DNA of 64,000 nucleotides from Scilla litardierei (lineage: Eukaryota > Streptophyta > Magnoliopsida > Asparagales > Asparagaceae). The position numbers and the translations under genes were made by a program. Each line of letters begins with the position of its first letter. Position 1 is the first letter of the stretch. Positions 32,508 through 44,100 of this stretch are shown here, piece after piece. The stretch lies in the NCBI GenBank assembly GCA_030789695.1, contig CM061139.1:6773878-6837877 (forward strand), read 5' to 3'. Below the pieces are notes generated by a model. It worked only from the letters and a program-made list of their open reading frames with translations, searched no databases and had not been told where the DNA came from.

Positions 32508-34556
32508 CAGACAGTACCACGCCCACCACCCCCACCACCACCCACCCAGCAGACTGTTTCCCAGCCACCACCACCCCCACCTCCGCCTCAGGACGGAGAT
32601 GGCGCAGCACCACCTGCTTAGGCACACCCTTGATGCCATCATTATTTTTTTCGTTATGATGCCCATTCTCTGCTTGGTCCTGAGGAGTTTTTGCCCACCC
32701 CCCCTCCCAGCACTATTTTTGCCCACTTTTTGATCATATCATTCTGTATCCTTTTTCAGGAGTGAGGGAGAGTCTTTTTGGTGACACACACATATCTGCA
32801 TCACTCTTATCCTTGCATGCATCACATTCGCATCATATTTTTCATTTTGGTGTTTTTATTTCTTTTTCTCATGCATGCATACCCACCCCCCTTCCATTAC
32901 CCGTCTCTCGGTGTGCCACACTTCGCACATTGAGGACACTGTGCACTTTAGCTTGGGGGAGTGAGTTCTCACACTTTTTGCTTTTGTCACCTTTATTTTT
33001 AGTTTTTTCACGTTTTTTCACTTTTTCACTCATTTTTCATCACTTTTTCATTTTATTTTTTTTACCATGCATCACGTTTTTCTTATTTTTCTTGTGTGTT
33101 GCATTGTAAATAGTTTTATTTTCGTTTATCCTTATTCCTTTCATCTTTTGCTAGAGATGACTTTTCTGTGATGATAATGACGTGGTGTTAGCTTTTCTCT
33201 ATATGCACGCTATATTTGTCATGTCATAGCTCTTTTTATTTCTGATATCATATGACATGTTCTGCTTTGCATTTAGAAATAGCAACCCACTCTCTTTTGC
33301 TGTATGAAAATGGATGAAATTCTATTATTAGCTGATGTCTGATGATTCATATGTATGCTATCGTAGAAAACACACCAAGATTCACGCATTGATGCCCATA
33401 TCTGGAGTACTGATTTCCTTTCTCACATCACTTCTATTTGCATGACTTGTACACTTCACTTCGGGTTGATTGAAATGTTTGCTAGCTTTGATAAATCTGG
33501 ACTAGTTTACTTTTTGAGATTAAACTGAGTAGATTATATTGCCCTGCTGAAGTTGTCATGCATGTCCTATAGAGTGAACTGAGAGATACATTTATTTCTT
33601 TCTCCACATATCTTGAACATAATTTCTCTATTCTAAATTCATTGGTGAATCTCCCCCTTAGCGATTCTATCTTTGGCATTCCCCGTTATTAAAATCACGT
33701 GCTCCAAATTCCCCAATACCCAAAGAAAAAAAATATACTTGTATATCCTTCTCTTTGATTTGGGATCATTGTGTATGGATGCCATTGAAAAAAAAAGAAA
33801 AAAAAGGAAAAAAAAAAGAGAAAAAGAAAAAGATTTGAGAATAAGAAAAGAAAAGAGAAAAGTAGTCCGAAAACGATCCCATCTCATATACTTTGTCTCT
33901 TTCTTCCCTCTTTTGTTTTATTTTTGACTTTTGGAGCTTAATAAAAATGGGAATGTAAATGTCGTTTTATATATGCCACCACGCTTATAGATAAGCTTGG
34001 GGGAGAGAATCCAATGATGTGTGAGAGAGTGATTACTTGACAGTGCATGACAACCTAGGCTAAGTAATATTTTACACTCGGTGAGATTGCTAAAGTTTTA
34101 CGAAGTCCAGAAATCTACGCTTAGCATTCATTTCATGAAAACCACACTTTTTCTATTCTTTCTACTCTATCGTGTGATATCTCTTATACTCCTTATAGAA
34201 AGCATTCAATTGAAAAGTGTGTGATCTACGATGTTGTATACCGCTTTAGATGCCTCAGACGATGTTAATCTTAGAATTATTCCATTTTTCATGCTATATT
34301 GATGTTCTTGGGTTTTCTATTTCAAATGCACCATTATACTATGATATCAAAATAAAAGTATTTGACATGTGTTTTATATTCGATGCATGCAATATGAGTA
34401 AGCAAAACCCACGTCCTGAGAAAATGATCTAGCCACTTCCCTCTTCGTTTTCTATTTCGTTTTTCGTTTTTCATTTTCCGCCTTTCCGCCGTTTTCTTTA
34501 TCTTTATCCACTGGGTTCGCTTTTTACTTATCTTCCTCGAGGACGAGTAAGAGGTA
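32508..34556 (+). other. Element E 3' non-coding region
   Basis: About 2 kb of T-rich sequence without supported genes. It contains AGCTTGGGGGA copies near 32949 and 33993, and a purine-only tract of about 80 bp (33785-33865). Confidence 0.75.
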
Positions 34557-34570
34557 AGCTTGGGGGATTT
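34557..34570 (+). other. Element E polypurine tract
   Basis: AGCTTGGGGGATTT directly abuts the 3' LTR. The same AGCTTGGGGGA core occurs three more times upstream (near 29170, 32949 and 33993). Confidence 0.75.
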
Positions 34571-36397
34571 TGATCACTCCGTATTTTACACCTTTTTTCT
34601 GCATGTTTGCATGCCATTTAAATCGCTCAAATCGTGTTTTTCACGTTTATTCGGCAATATTGCGATGCTTTTCACGATTTGTTGTTTTTGTCGTATTTCA
34701 GGAGATTTGGAGCGATTTGGAGTGATTCTGAGATGCACCCACTCCGGAGTGTCAGCGACGACTCTCTTGGGGGGTATTTTGCTTTTGGAGAGGAGTTGAA
34801 GGAGAAAGAACGTCGTAGGAGCGACGAGGAGGCGAAGATATGAAGTTTGGGCATTTTTAGCATGCCACTCGGCCGAGTGAAGGAGTCACTCGGCCGACCA
34901 TAGGAAGCCCGCTCAGCCGGCCAGATCGGACACGCAACAGAGCAATATCAGCGTGCACTCGGCCGAGCATCGCCATGCCACTCGGCCGAGCACCGAGTCA
35001 CCCCTCGCCCGAGTGGAGCCAAGACGACGGCAACAAAAGATGCCGAACTCTCTGTTTTTCGTCTGTACAGGCCCGATGACTGACTCGGCCGAGTGGATAA
35101 AGACGGTCCGCCTGAGTGACAACCGACGTCCGCCTGAGTGACTAAAGGCCGTCCGCCCGAGTGACCTCCGAGGAGACGACCCCCAAGACCTCCAACTCTC
35201 TGTTTCTGTACAGGGTTCATCACTCGGCCGAGTGAAATTTATCACTCGGCCGAGTGACCGCGCTGCCTGAAGCGTAAACTGCGGATTTGAGGCTGCGCAG
35301 GGGCATTTTCGTCAGGGTTTTTTGGGCGATTTTGGGGGGTATTTAACCCCAGTTTTTAACCTAGTTTGAGAGTCTTTTTTCAGAACTTTTTCAGCCTTTT
35401 TAGATTAACTTTTTAGGGATTAGATTGAGCTTTTAGAGAGGAGAGAAAAGTGATATTTTGTTGGATGCTATCTTGTTCTTCATTGGTTTGTATCTCTCTC
35501 CCTCAAAAACTCAATTTTTATTGATTTGTTGAATATTGCTATGAATTCCATTCATTTTACTTGTGAATTTCTATTGAATTTGATTATGAATTGTGAGTAG
35601 TTCATCGTCTTAGGGCGTAGGGATGAACCCTACGAGCCCAATTTCGAATTTGTGATGAATTGGTGAAACTTTTGCTAGGATTGATTAGGGTTAGTTTGGG
35701 ATTGCTATACTACGAATAGCTAGGGATTCATACCGATTGGGATTTGCAAGAGATTGGATCCCAATTCGATAGGAAGCCCTAGATATTTGAATTGGGTTGC
35801 AATTGAATTTCTCCGGAATCGGTTTGGAAGAGATTGGACCGAAACTAGGGTTTTCAATTGCAATTCTATACCAATACCCGTTTGTAAGAGATTGGACGGG
35901 TAGGAACTATCCCAACCTAGGTCGTAGCTCGAGTTTGCACGAGAGTGGGCTCGAGATACGATTGAACGATGATGTTGTTCTTCACGCTAGTTTTCCTAGG
36001 TTAGGGTTTGCAAGAGATTGGACCCTACCCTAGGTTGGCTATAGACCGGAAATAGCGCGAGAGCGTGAGCTTGGTTTCACATTTAGTTGCAACTAGTTCA
36101 CACAAATTTCCAAGTCTAGCAATTGTGAAACCTACGAGTCACAATGATGAGATACGGCAAGTAGCAGGGATTCCCTATCCCCTAGGCGTCTTTATTAATT
36201 TGTTATTTCTCTAATACGTTTGAACGATTGTGACCGCATATTGCGAACATTTCCCGACTTTTCCTATAGCCAGGTGATTCGAAGAAGACACTGTTATTAG
36301 GCCTCCCTGTGTTTGATACCCGCTCGCCGCTACACTGTGCGCTTGCGGTAAGACTACGATCGTCGCCGCTCCGGGACGTGTATCCGGGGCGCGATCA
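34571..36397 (+). repeat. Element E 3' LTR
   Basis: An 1827-bp mate of 24716-26542 with the same palindrome cluster, TATTTAA box and GCAAGAGATTGG boxes. It is followed by duplication agggt. Confidence 0.94.
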
Positions 36398-36402
36398 AGG
36401 GT

Positions 36403-36783
36403 CATTACATCCTACCCACCTTAAAATAAATTCCGTCCTCAGACTTTCCAACTCAGGACATAGCTATGGGTGAATATAGATATACAGGGTCAATCTACCC
36501 TAAACTTATATATACAACACATTCATATATCAACACTTATACCATTTCACAATACACGCATTTATGGTTTTGTACCTACTTACACGTGCACCTCATTATA
36601 TAGATGTAGACATACAACCATGTATGTCTCATAGTATAAATCCAAGCAAACACACACACGTCATCACATGAAGCCTTATACCTCAATAACAACACATACA
36701 GCTATCTAGATAATGGTACATCCATACAAACTCTCGGCGTAGGCGTATCCGCATACAACCAGACATGCAACCATATACATCTT

Positions 36784-36788
<5 letters not shown>
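36403..36788 (-). mobile_element. Element H: LTR edge, polypurine stretch and internal remnant
   Basis: On the minus strand the order is internal sequence, purine-rich TTAAGGTGGGTAGGA, then TGTAATGACCCT (LTR start at 36409). The stretch GAGGACGGAATTTATTTT just before it resembles the end of pol plus polypurine tract in chromovirus-like gypsy elements. No coding region survives in the 360 bp up to the AT microsatellite. Confidence 0.5.

Positions 36789-36866
<78 letters not shown>
36785..36866. repeat. (AT)n microsatellite beside the Helitron 3' end
   Basis: About 80 bp of alternating A and T. It adjoins the CTAG terminus of the Helitron. A similar run at 48159-48219 lies at the other end, so the Helitron probably landed in one AT tract. 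Confidence 0.95.
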
Positions 36867-36869
<3 letters not shown>

Positions 36870-36879
36870 TAGTCATACC

Positions 36880-36897
36880 CCGTGCCCGCGGGCACGG
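36880..36897 (-). other. Helitron 3' terminal hairpin
   Basis: CCGTGCCCGCGGGCACGG is a perfect 18-bp palindrome in AT-rich surroundings, seven bases from the CTAG end. This is the termination hairpin typical of Helitrons. Confidence 0.82.
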
Positions 36898-37199
36898 TTC
36901 AATTTAGATATTTCCCCCTCAAAATCTTAGTTCTCCCGAAAATGTAGGCACGATTCATTTTAGATATTCCGCCCTCAAAATCTTAGTTCTCCTGAAAATG
37001 TGGACATGATTCATTTTAGAAATCCCCCCTCAAAATCTTAGTTCCCCCGAAAATTTAGCACATCCCAAGGAATTTTGTTTCCCAAAAATCTTAGTTTCTC
37101 CCAAAATTTAGTGCACTCCAAATTTAGTTCCACTTCAAAATTTTAGAGTTTTTCCAACTAAATTTTCACTTTCCAAAAATATTAGTTTCTTCCAAAATT

Positions 37200-38790
37200 T
37201 AGTTTCCAAAGAGATTTTAGTTCCCCTCAAAAAATTTAGTTTACCCCAAATATTAATTCCTACCAGATTTAGTTCCCTCAAAAGTTCCATCCAAAAATTT
37301 GATTACCTCCAGATTTAGTTTCCCTTAAAATTTTAGATTTTAGTTTCCCCAAAAATTTATTTCCACCAATATTTTATGTTTTAATTACCCGAAAAGTTTA
37401 TCTCCTCCCCAAAATGTAATTCCCCTTCAAAATCTTAGTTCCCCCGAAAATGTGGGCACGATTCATTGTAGATATCCCCCCCTCAAAATCTTAGTTCCCC
37501 TGAAATTGTGTATATGATTCATTTTAGAAATCCCCCCTCAAAATCTTAGTTCGCCAATCAAAGTCTTAGTTCCCCAAAATTTAGGTCACCTCAAGAGATT
37601 TTAGTTCTCACATTGTTTAATTTCTCACAAAATTTTTAATTACTGACAAAAATGTTTGTCCCCCAATATGTATTTCGTTTATAAATTTTTTTGTAAAGTT
37701 AGTTGCATTTTCCCCACATTTTTAGATCTATTCTATAAAGATGGGAGCTAAAACACATGTTACAGTATTAAGATACATGAACAAACATAAAAATAGAGAT
37801 GGACGTAAAAATTAGCCATGTCACCAAAACTTAGGAGTGCGAAAGTTAGCAGCATTGATCAAATTATGTGCATTAGCCATGTCACCACGTTCCCCCAAGC
37901 AACATCATCATTCCGTGCAAACAGAATTATTCGTTAAGTCAGGTATGTCGGAGTCACTGCACCCTCAATATCAAGCTGCAGATAAATTCGAAGTAATAAC
38001 TCGTTTAAATCCTTGCACCTGAATATGTGAGAAGGAAGTTCTACCACCTCTGTAGGATTTGTACCAATCTAATATATTATATAGATAAAATTTAAGTTAA
38101 GGACTGGCTAAGATAAAAATAGTAAGTAAAATTAAATTAGGCATGAAATAAAATTAGGCACGGTTCATTTATGATATCCCCCCAAATATTATATCTCCCT
38201 AAAATAAGAACACAATAATTGTTATTTAGTTCCATCAAAAATTTTAGTTCCCTGAAAATTTACTTTCCCCGAGAGAATGTAGTTCTCAAAATTTTTAGCC
38301 CATTAACATGTACCCTAATGACACTGTTCATTTAAAATATTCTCCCTCAAAATTTTAGATCGCCTAATTTTAAACGAACAACAATAAGTAAAGTGCAATA
38401 TTTGTTATTAATTTAGTTCCAACAAAAATTTTAGGTCTTCTCAAAAATTTAGTTCTCATCAGAGAATTTAGTTCACCCAAAAATTTTAGTTACACACACA
38501 AAATTTAGTTCTATCAAGATTCAAACTATGCCCTAAGGACACGGTTCATTTAAAATATTGGCTCCCTCAAACTCTTGGATCCCTTAATTTCAACGATCAA
38601 TAATTTAAGTGCAAGTATTGTTATTTAGTTCACCTAAAAATTTAGTCCATCCAAAATTCAGTTCCCTCGTTCTTTTAAAATATTCTCCACTCAAAACCTT
38701 AGATCCCCTAATTATAAAAGACAATAAAAATTAAAGTGCAATAATTGTTATTTAGTTCATCCAAAATTTGTTAGCTCTTCCCAATAATTT
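37200..38790. repeat. Degenerate TTTAGTTCCCC-type repeats in Helitron
   Basis: Numerous imperfect units of AAAATTTAGTTCCCC and CCCTCAAAATCTTAGTT recur from about 36910 to 38790, some several times per 100 bp, with longer units containing GGCACGATTCATTTTAGATAT. They look like an eroded tandem or amplified AT-rich segment. The helicase remnant is embedded among them. Confidence 0.65.
37870..38066 (-). pseudogene. Helitron helicase (PIF1-type) C-terminal remnant
   Basis: One minus-strand frame reads through about 65 codons with one stop. It shows the order IG.N.TEVVELPSHI, then KDLNELLLRIY, then TPTYLT, a stop, then RIILFARNDDV. This matches the late helicase part of plant RepHel proteins, whose usual pattern is G...IxLP, DLI..IYP, YL.ERAIL.P.N..V. 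Residues beyond this are lost. It supports descent from an autonomous Helitron. Confirmation needs a protein search with the translated minus strand. Confidence 0.7.
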
Positions 38791-39679
38791 AATGTGATTC
38801 GGATTCAGTTCCTCCTAAAATTTAGTTTCTCTAGAGAATTTAGGTCAATGTTTTTTTATTTGTGGTTGCTCAAAAATTTTGTTAGTGTTCACCCTGCAAG
38901 TTTATGTATCAAAATATTTTCCTATCAATGTAATGTTCATGATGGATCCCTCAACCAGCATGATATGGGCACTTTGGCTAATTCTGTCTTGGATTGGATC
39001 AATTCACTTGTGTTAGCATTTTATGCCAGGTTTTCAGACAAATGTAAAAATTATTGGAACAGGTTCTTAAGAGAAGCTTCATGTGATAATCTCAATGCTT
39101 ATGTTGGCATTATTACATCACAAAATCCCTCATTACGTCACAAAAGAATGCTAGAAAAAATGTCAATATAACGAAATGATAATAATTGAACCAGGGCCTC
39201 TTCAAGTAGAAGTCCATACACACCATGCAAACTTGGAATATATCTAAAAACATAAAGGGGAAAAGCAAAAAAACATACAACAAAGACAAAACAAAACAAA
39301 ACTAAAGAGCAGAGATGTTCATATAAAGCTAGCAAAATCTGTGAAATGTTCATCTTCTAATTGATTTAAATACATGTTACATCATTCACAGTCACTACAA
39401 AGTTGCATCTATACACAATTAACATTACAAATATTGCACCAACTAATTTCAAATCTTGCTTATATCCAGCCTTAGGTAGTGATAACACGATCAGAAGTTC
39501 CACCAAGCAAAGGCACCTGGCCAACAACTCCCTTCGTGTTCCCCAGCAGCATATCACACCTCACATACATTAGTTTAACACTTGGTATTATCAAATTGAT
39601 ATTAGCGGTAGAAACCAAAAAAGCAAGCATACTTGAAGACTTACAGAGTTTGTAGAATAACATGTGCAATTGTAAACCA

Positions 39680-40530
39680 GATCATAAATGATTGACCAGA
39701 ACCTGTTGCAGACGTTCTTCATGCAAAAAGAATCTGGCATTTCCATTTAAAGTTTCATTCCATGTTTCATCCCTATGCATGGTGTAGAATGGTACCTATG
39801 ACTTGCTTGCATAACTTCAATATTAAATTGATTTGTTTGAAAATCTGCAATTAGACTATAACCCAGAAGTCAATTAACCGCATACCTTGCCAATTGGTGT
39901 GATGAATTCCACTATAAACCCCTAAACTCTAAGTAGTGACAACCAAAATGAGTGAATTAAATTGATCAGGAGTCCCTTAATATGGGAACCATCATGATCC
40001 TATATCAGCAAGCATGCTATTGTAAACAAACCAGCCAAACTTTCCAGATGAAGATAAAAAGAATAAAAATAACTAATGTTATGCCCAACCTAATTGGTCA
40101 TTATCATGAGATGACCATAGCTTAAACCCTTAACAGAATCATACTCCTTCCGTCATTGCAAACGTAGAATCTGTTTTAAATTATGAATCTCGGCATTTTA
40201 TATTATCAGCTGGTATATTGCTCCACGAACATTCAATAACTTTCCTGTTTGTGGGAACACACCATAATAATCTCCACATAGTTCGGAGACTCCTGCCACC
40301 TATACAAAGGCAAAGAGAGTATATTATGCCATCAAATTAAGAAATAGTAATAATAGGTGAAGATATATTCAAAGTAAAAGAACTCACTGCAAGAGCCTGA
40401 GCCGAATCTCCTTCTGTCAGAATCAAGATGCATTTTTTGAGTTTTTTCCACCAGTATCATTAGCATCATCAAGGTTAGAAATGCCAGTAATATTCTGCTT
40501 CTTGGTCCTATTGCTTTTCTTCAGTCCTTG
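39680..40530 (-). pseudogene. TOP2: Captured exons of DNA topoisomerase II
   Basis: Minus-strand segments match consecutive parts of eukaryotic topoisomerase II. The first (about 40530-40380) has GISNLDDANDTGGKNSKN followed by LILTEGDSAQALA, which contains the TOPRIM EGDS motif. The second (about 40298-40095) has GDYYGVFPQTGKLLNVRG, NAEIHNLKQIL and YDSVKGLSYGHLMIMT. The third (39999-39887) has DHDGSHIKGLLINLIHSFW and VEFITPIGK, ending at a GT donor. A weaker fourth piece near 39800-39690 reads FYTMH.DETWNETLNGNA. AG and GT borders flank the third segment and introns separate the exons, so this is a DNA-level capture and not a retrocopy. Stops in at least three places show it is not functional. 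Confidence 0.88.
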
Positions 40531-41199
40531 CACTGCTAGAAATCAGCCCGTGAGAGAAGTATTTCAACGATTCCCGATTTACACACTGAAACATCAACAA
40601 ATTTTCAGCTCATGGATCTCACCTTCAAGAATTACTTTTATGCTATCATCCCAATCATCTTGTAAACTCTATATTAATGGCAATGGTTGGTCACCAAGAA
40701 TCTGAAAGTCGACCACCAAGAATCGATAAACAATGACAATGCAATCGACGAATTCGACCCAATTGACTTAAAATTCAACAACAAAAGTTCATACATAGAT
40801 AACTTTTTTTGTATATTTAGGCAGGATGGGTGCATTCTCTATATGGATATTCAAAAATGACCATCTCCAACACGCACATACCGAATGAATAGATGTCAAC
40901 CAATTAAGTGTATTCTTCTTCATAAACCTCAGTGACCATAAAAGAAATCCATATAAAAATACCGAATAAAAGATACTTTCAAGGAAAAAAACAAATAATA
41001 TCAAAAGTGAATATAAATGTGCATGTATAGCCTGTTTGTATCCTGAAAAGAAGTGTGCACATATAGCTTGCAAAAAAAATCTTATAACAGATCCTCTGTT
41101 TTCGTAGATGGTATCATACAAAAAGTCATACAGATAAATTATCAAATAACATTGGGTGAGAATCCCACAACAACACAAATACCTCATTTTTTTCATTAT

Positions 41200-44100
41200 C
41201 CATCAATTTGTCACCCAAATGAGACCCAATGATTCCAGCTCATCCAGCAACCAAAATCTCATGTTGGCCTGTCAATAACCAAAGAGAAAGTTAATAAACA
41301 TCAAAGACAAAAATGAATGGACATTTAAGCTTCATTAATCCAATTCATGGGGGTTCCATCATAGTTAAAAGCAGTTTATTAACATTAAATTTTTTAAAGA
41401 AAAGATCTAAATAAAATAAAACATCGTTACATGAAATAACTTCCAATTTCTTAATGGCGAAGGGCTAGGTGGTGGCCTAGCAACGGTAGTTCCATTATTC
41501 GCCATTTGATCCGATCAATTCTCATCAGGTATAACATTAAACTTGCATTAAACCTGCAGTATGAATAACTTAAAGTCTCCAAGAATGACAGTAAACATGC
41601 ATCCAAAAATTCTCATCAACAAATCTTTTTCAAATGATCAATTGATCAAAATAACAGAAAAATCCCCAAAAATTCAGAAAAACATTTTGGGAACAGTAGA
41701 AATTCGGCAGAAATTATCCCAGATTTGCATAACTCAGTAAAATTATGATTTAATTTACTTTGCTCTCATCCTGAACAGCCTTTATGAACCTCCTATATAA
41801 GAGACTAATTGCAATTAGCTTAGTGAATTAAAAAGACAGAAACATTAAACTGAAAATGTGGATTATTGGGATTTGTTGCCGAAGAAAGGGTTTGACGATG
41901 GGATTTCATATCTCTAAATTAAGAAACTTCGAAATATTAGACCCCATTTTCACTACCTAAGTATTGAAATGAACACATGAAAAAAAAAATTCATACGTAA
42001 AATCCCACATATGTGGAAGCATTTCCCATCTCAAAAGTTTTCACAACTACCAAAACAAAAAATTTGAAGAGAACACATTTTCACTACCCAAGTACAGAAC
42101 TGAACACATGCTCTAGTATCAGACTCCATTTTCCCTCCAACAAAAAATTTATTCACATGCTATATCAGGTTCATCCAACCCATGGAAGCATCCAAATTAC
42201 CAAAAAACCCTAAGTAAAATTCCACGCACCCGTCTCAAAAATTATCACTACCAAGCATCCAAATTACCAACAATTTTACTAATTTAATCCCAAAAGCTAA
42301 AGAAAGAATGCAAAAACTAAGCGTAAAACCCCAACAATTTTCAAATAATGGCATCACCATATATTAAAATTACATAAATCTATCTGATTTCTCTAAAAAA
42401 CTTTTCAGTTAAAGTAGACTCAATGCGTTACCAATCGGACAATACCGTGAACCGGCCAAACCTACAACCAAACACAAACCACAATCGAAACCACCATTAA
42501 ACTCATTATCAAAATGCTAATAAACAAATATTTGTACACTGAAAATACCAGCAAGTTTGGTGGCATTTGGTGCTAATTAAGAATAATAAACAACAAAAGA
42601 TTATTGACAATTTCAAATAATGAAGTCACATTTTAATTCAGAATATTGACAATCTCATCTTTATTAATGGTGTTGTTAATAATAATTGTTTTGGTACACG
42701 TTGAAACAATGCTACATCTTTCTCAAAAGATTCAAAGCCATGCAACCACCAATCCAATAATGTCACATCATAATGATGATTGTTGATAATCCTGAAAAGA
42801 TTATTCTATAAAGAGGATTTCAATTCAAATGCATGCAATATTATTTACCTCAGCCTGGAGCTTCTTGTTCTGAGCTTGAGCCACGTTCCTAATAACTTCT
42901 TGTTCCGAGCTTGTATTATTTACCTCATTAGTTTTTTTTACAGAATTTGGAGACCTATTTTGATAATGCAACAAACATCACTCAAATTCCTTCACCAATT
43001 TGACTCTTTACAATAACAAACATCCTATTTCTCTTTAAGAAAATGGAAACTGTAGACTAACCTAACAAATGCACAAAGAAATTATAGAAAGTGGTTCCTC
43101 AAATTTCCAACCAAATTTGATTAAAAAAATTCAAAAACTTACATCAATCATAGACTTGACACTCTCACATCCATAACTCTATTGATATAAAAATCATTTT
43201 TGCAGTTGGCCATGAGCATATGCAAGTGTTTCTTGCAATCTTTGAGTAGCAATATAACCATGATCCCTGAATATGTCGTAGAACATGATTTTTCATTAAA
43301 TTCTATGTTCGGAGTTAACATGCTCTTATGACATGTGAGATTGGAAGTTTTATTCCATGTTTTCCAGTTTTTCTATTGTTGCATTCGTAATATGCCAAAT
43401 TTTTTGTTACTGTAGAAACATGACGTCTATATTATTGATGTTTAATTACTGATTAGATCGGCAGTGGTATGACTTTTTTGGAATCTAAAGTTGTAGTTGT
43501 GATGAAATATATGTTATTCTCATGTTTATAGGCATTATGTTATTCTCCCTGTTACATGTAAAACATCTCTGTTCATTCCCATGTTCATAAAGTGTCAGGA
43601 GCATTCTCAAGTATATAATCACTTGTTGCACGTGCCAAAAATCCCAACATTTGAAAGGAACACATACCATCAACTTAAGCTCAATGGTTGTGATTAAAAA
43701 TCAAATATGTTTGGTTACATGGTCTAACAACCATATACTGTCTAAAATCAGCATTTGCAATACAATGGTCACTTTGTTGAAAACTTCAACATGTAATGTA
43801 TAGAGTCATCTAAATATGTAATGTACAGAACAGTCAAATCAGATAGACCTACCATGGGTTAGCCCATCAACTATGCTCCCAGGATACTTGGAACACTTTG
43901 ATAATATTAACTATGAATACATATACTGCAGTTTTTAGGAAGCAACTATCTCTCAACAGACCTGGATTATTTTGTATTGAAAATATGCATTTATATCTGT
44001 TTTCTAAAGATAGCTTCATGTTCAAGCATTGTCCGCTTTAAGATCTCTTTATCATATCCTCAATATTCATTAACTGATCTCAAGGTGAAGCTATTATAAA

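Larger units (their letters stand above)
24716..36397 (+). mobile_element. Element E: non-autonomous Athila-like gypsy element
   Basis: This 11,682-bp element is flanked by agggt (24711-24715 and 36398-36402). Its two 1827-bp LTRs (24716-26542 and 34571-36397) start TGATCACTCC and end GCGATCA. They differ at about 2-3% of sites by eye. Inside are gag and protease, then, without any RT, RNase H or integrase, the GTCGGGAGGCAACCC motif that in related plant families follows pol. After that comes an env-like/ATHILA ORF1-type ORF and about 2 kb of AT-rich 3' DNA. E depends on another element for polymerase functions. Confidence 0.93.

Noticed and set aside
32459..32659. Pro/Thr-rich 66-codon ORF overlapping the end of the env-like ORF.
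   Set aside because: It is another frame of the same Pro/Thr repeat tail.
38794..39171. 125-codon plus-strand ORF within the Helitron.
   Set aside because: It has fairly normal amino-acid composition and could be a captured exon, but no family was recognised and the strand is opposite to the TOP2 and helicase remnants. Not named.
40789..41196. 135-codon minus-strand ORF rich in Phe, Leu, Tyr and Cys.
   Set aside because: It looks like translated AT-rich DNA, with no topoisomerase, helicase or membrane-protein pattern beyond composition.
41450..41520. Minus-strand ATG with a short Ala/Pro/Ser-rich reading, perhaps a captured first exon.
   Set aside because: Fewer than 30 codons, with no similarity I can name.
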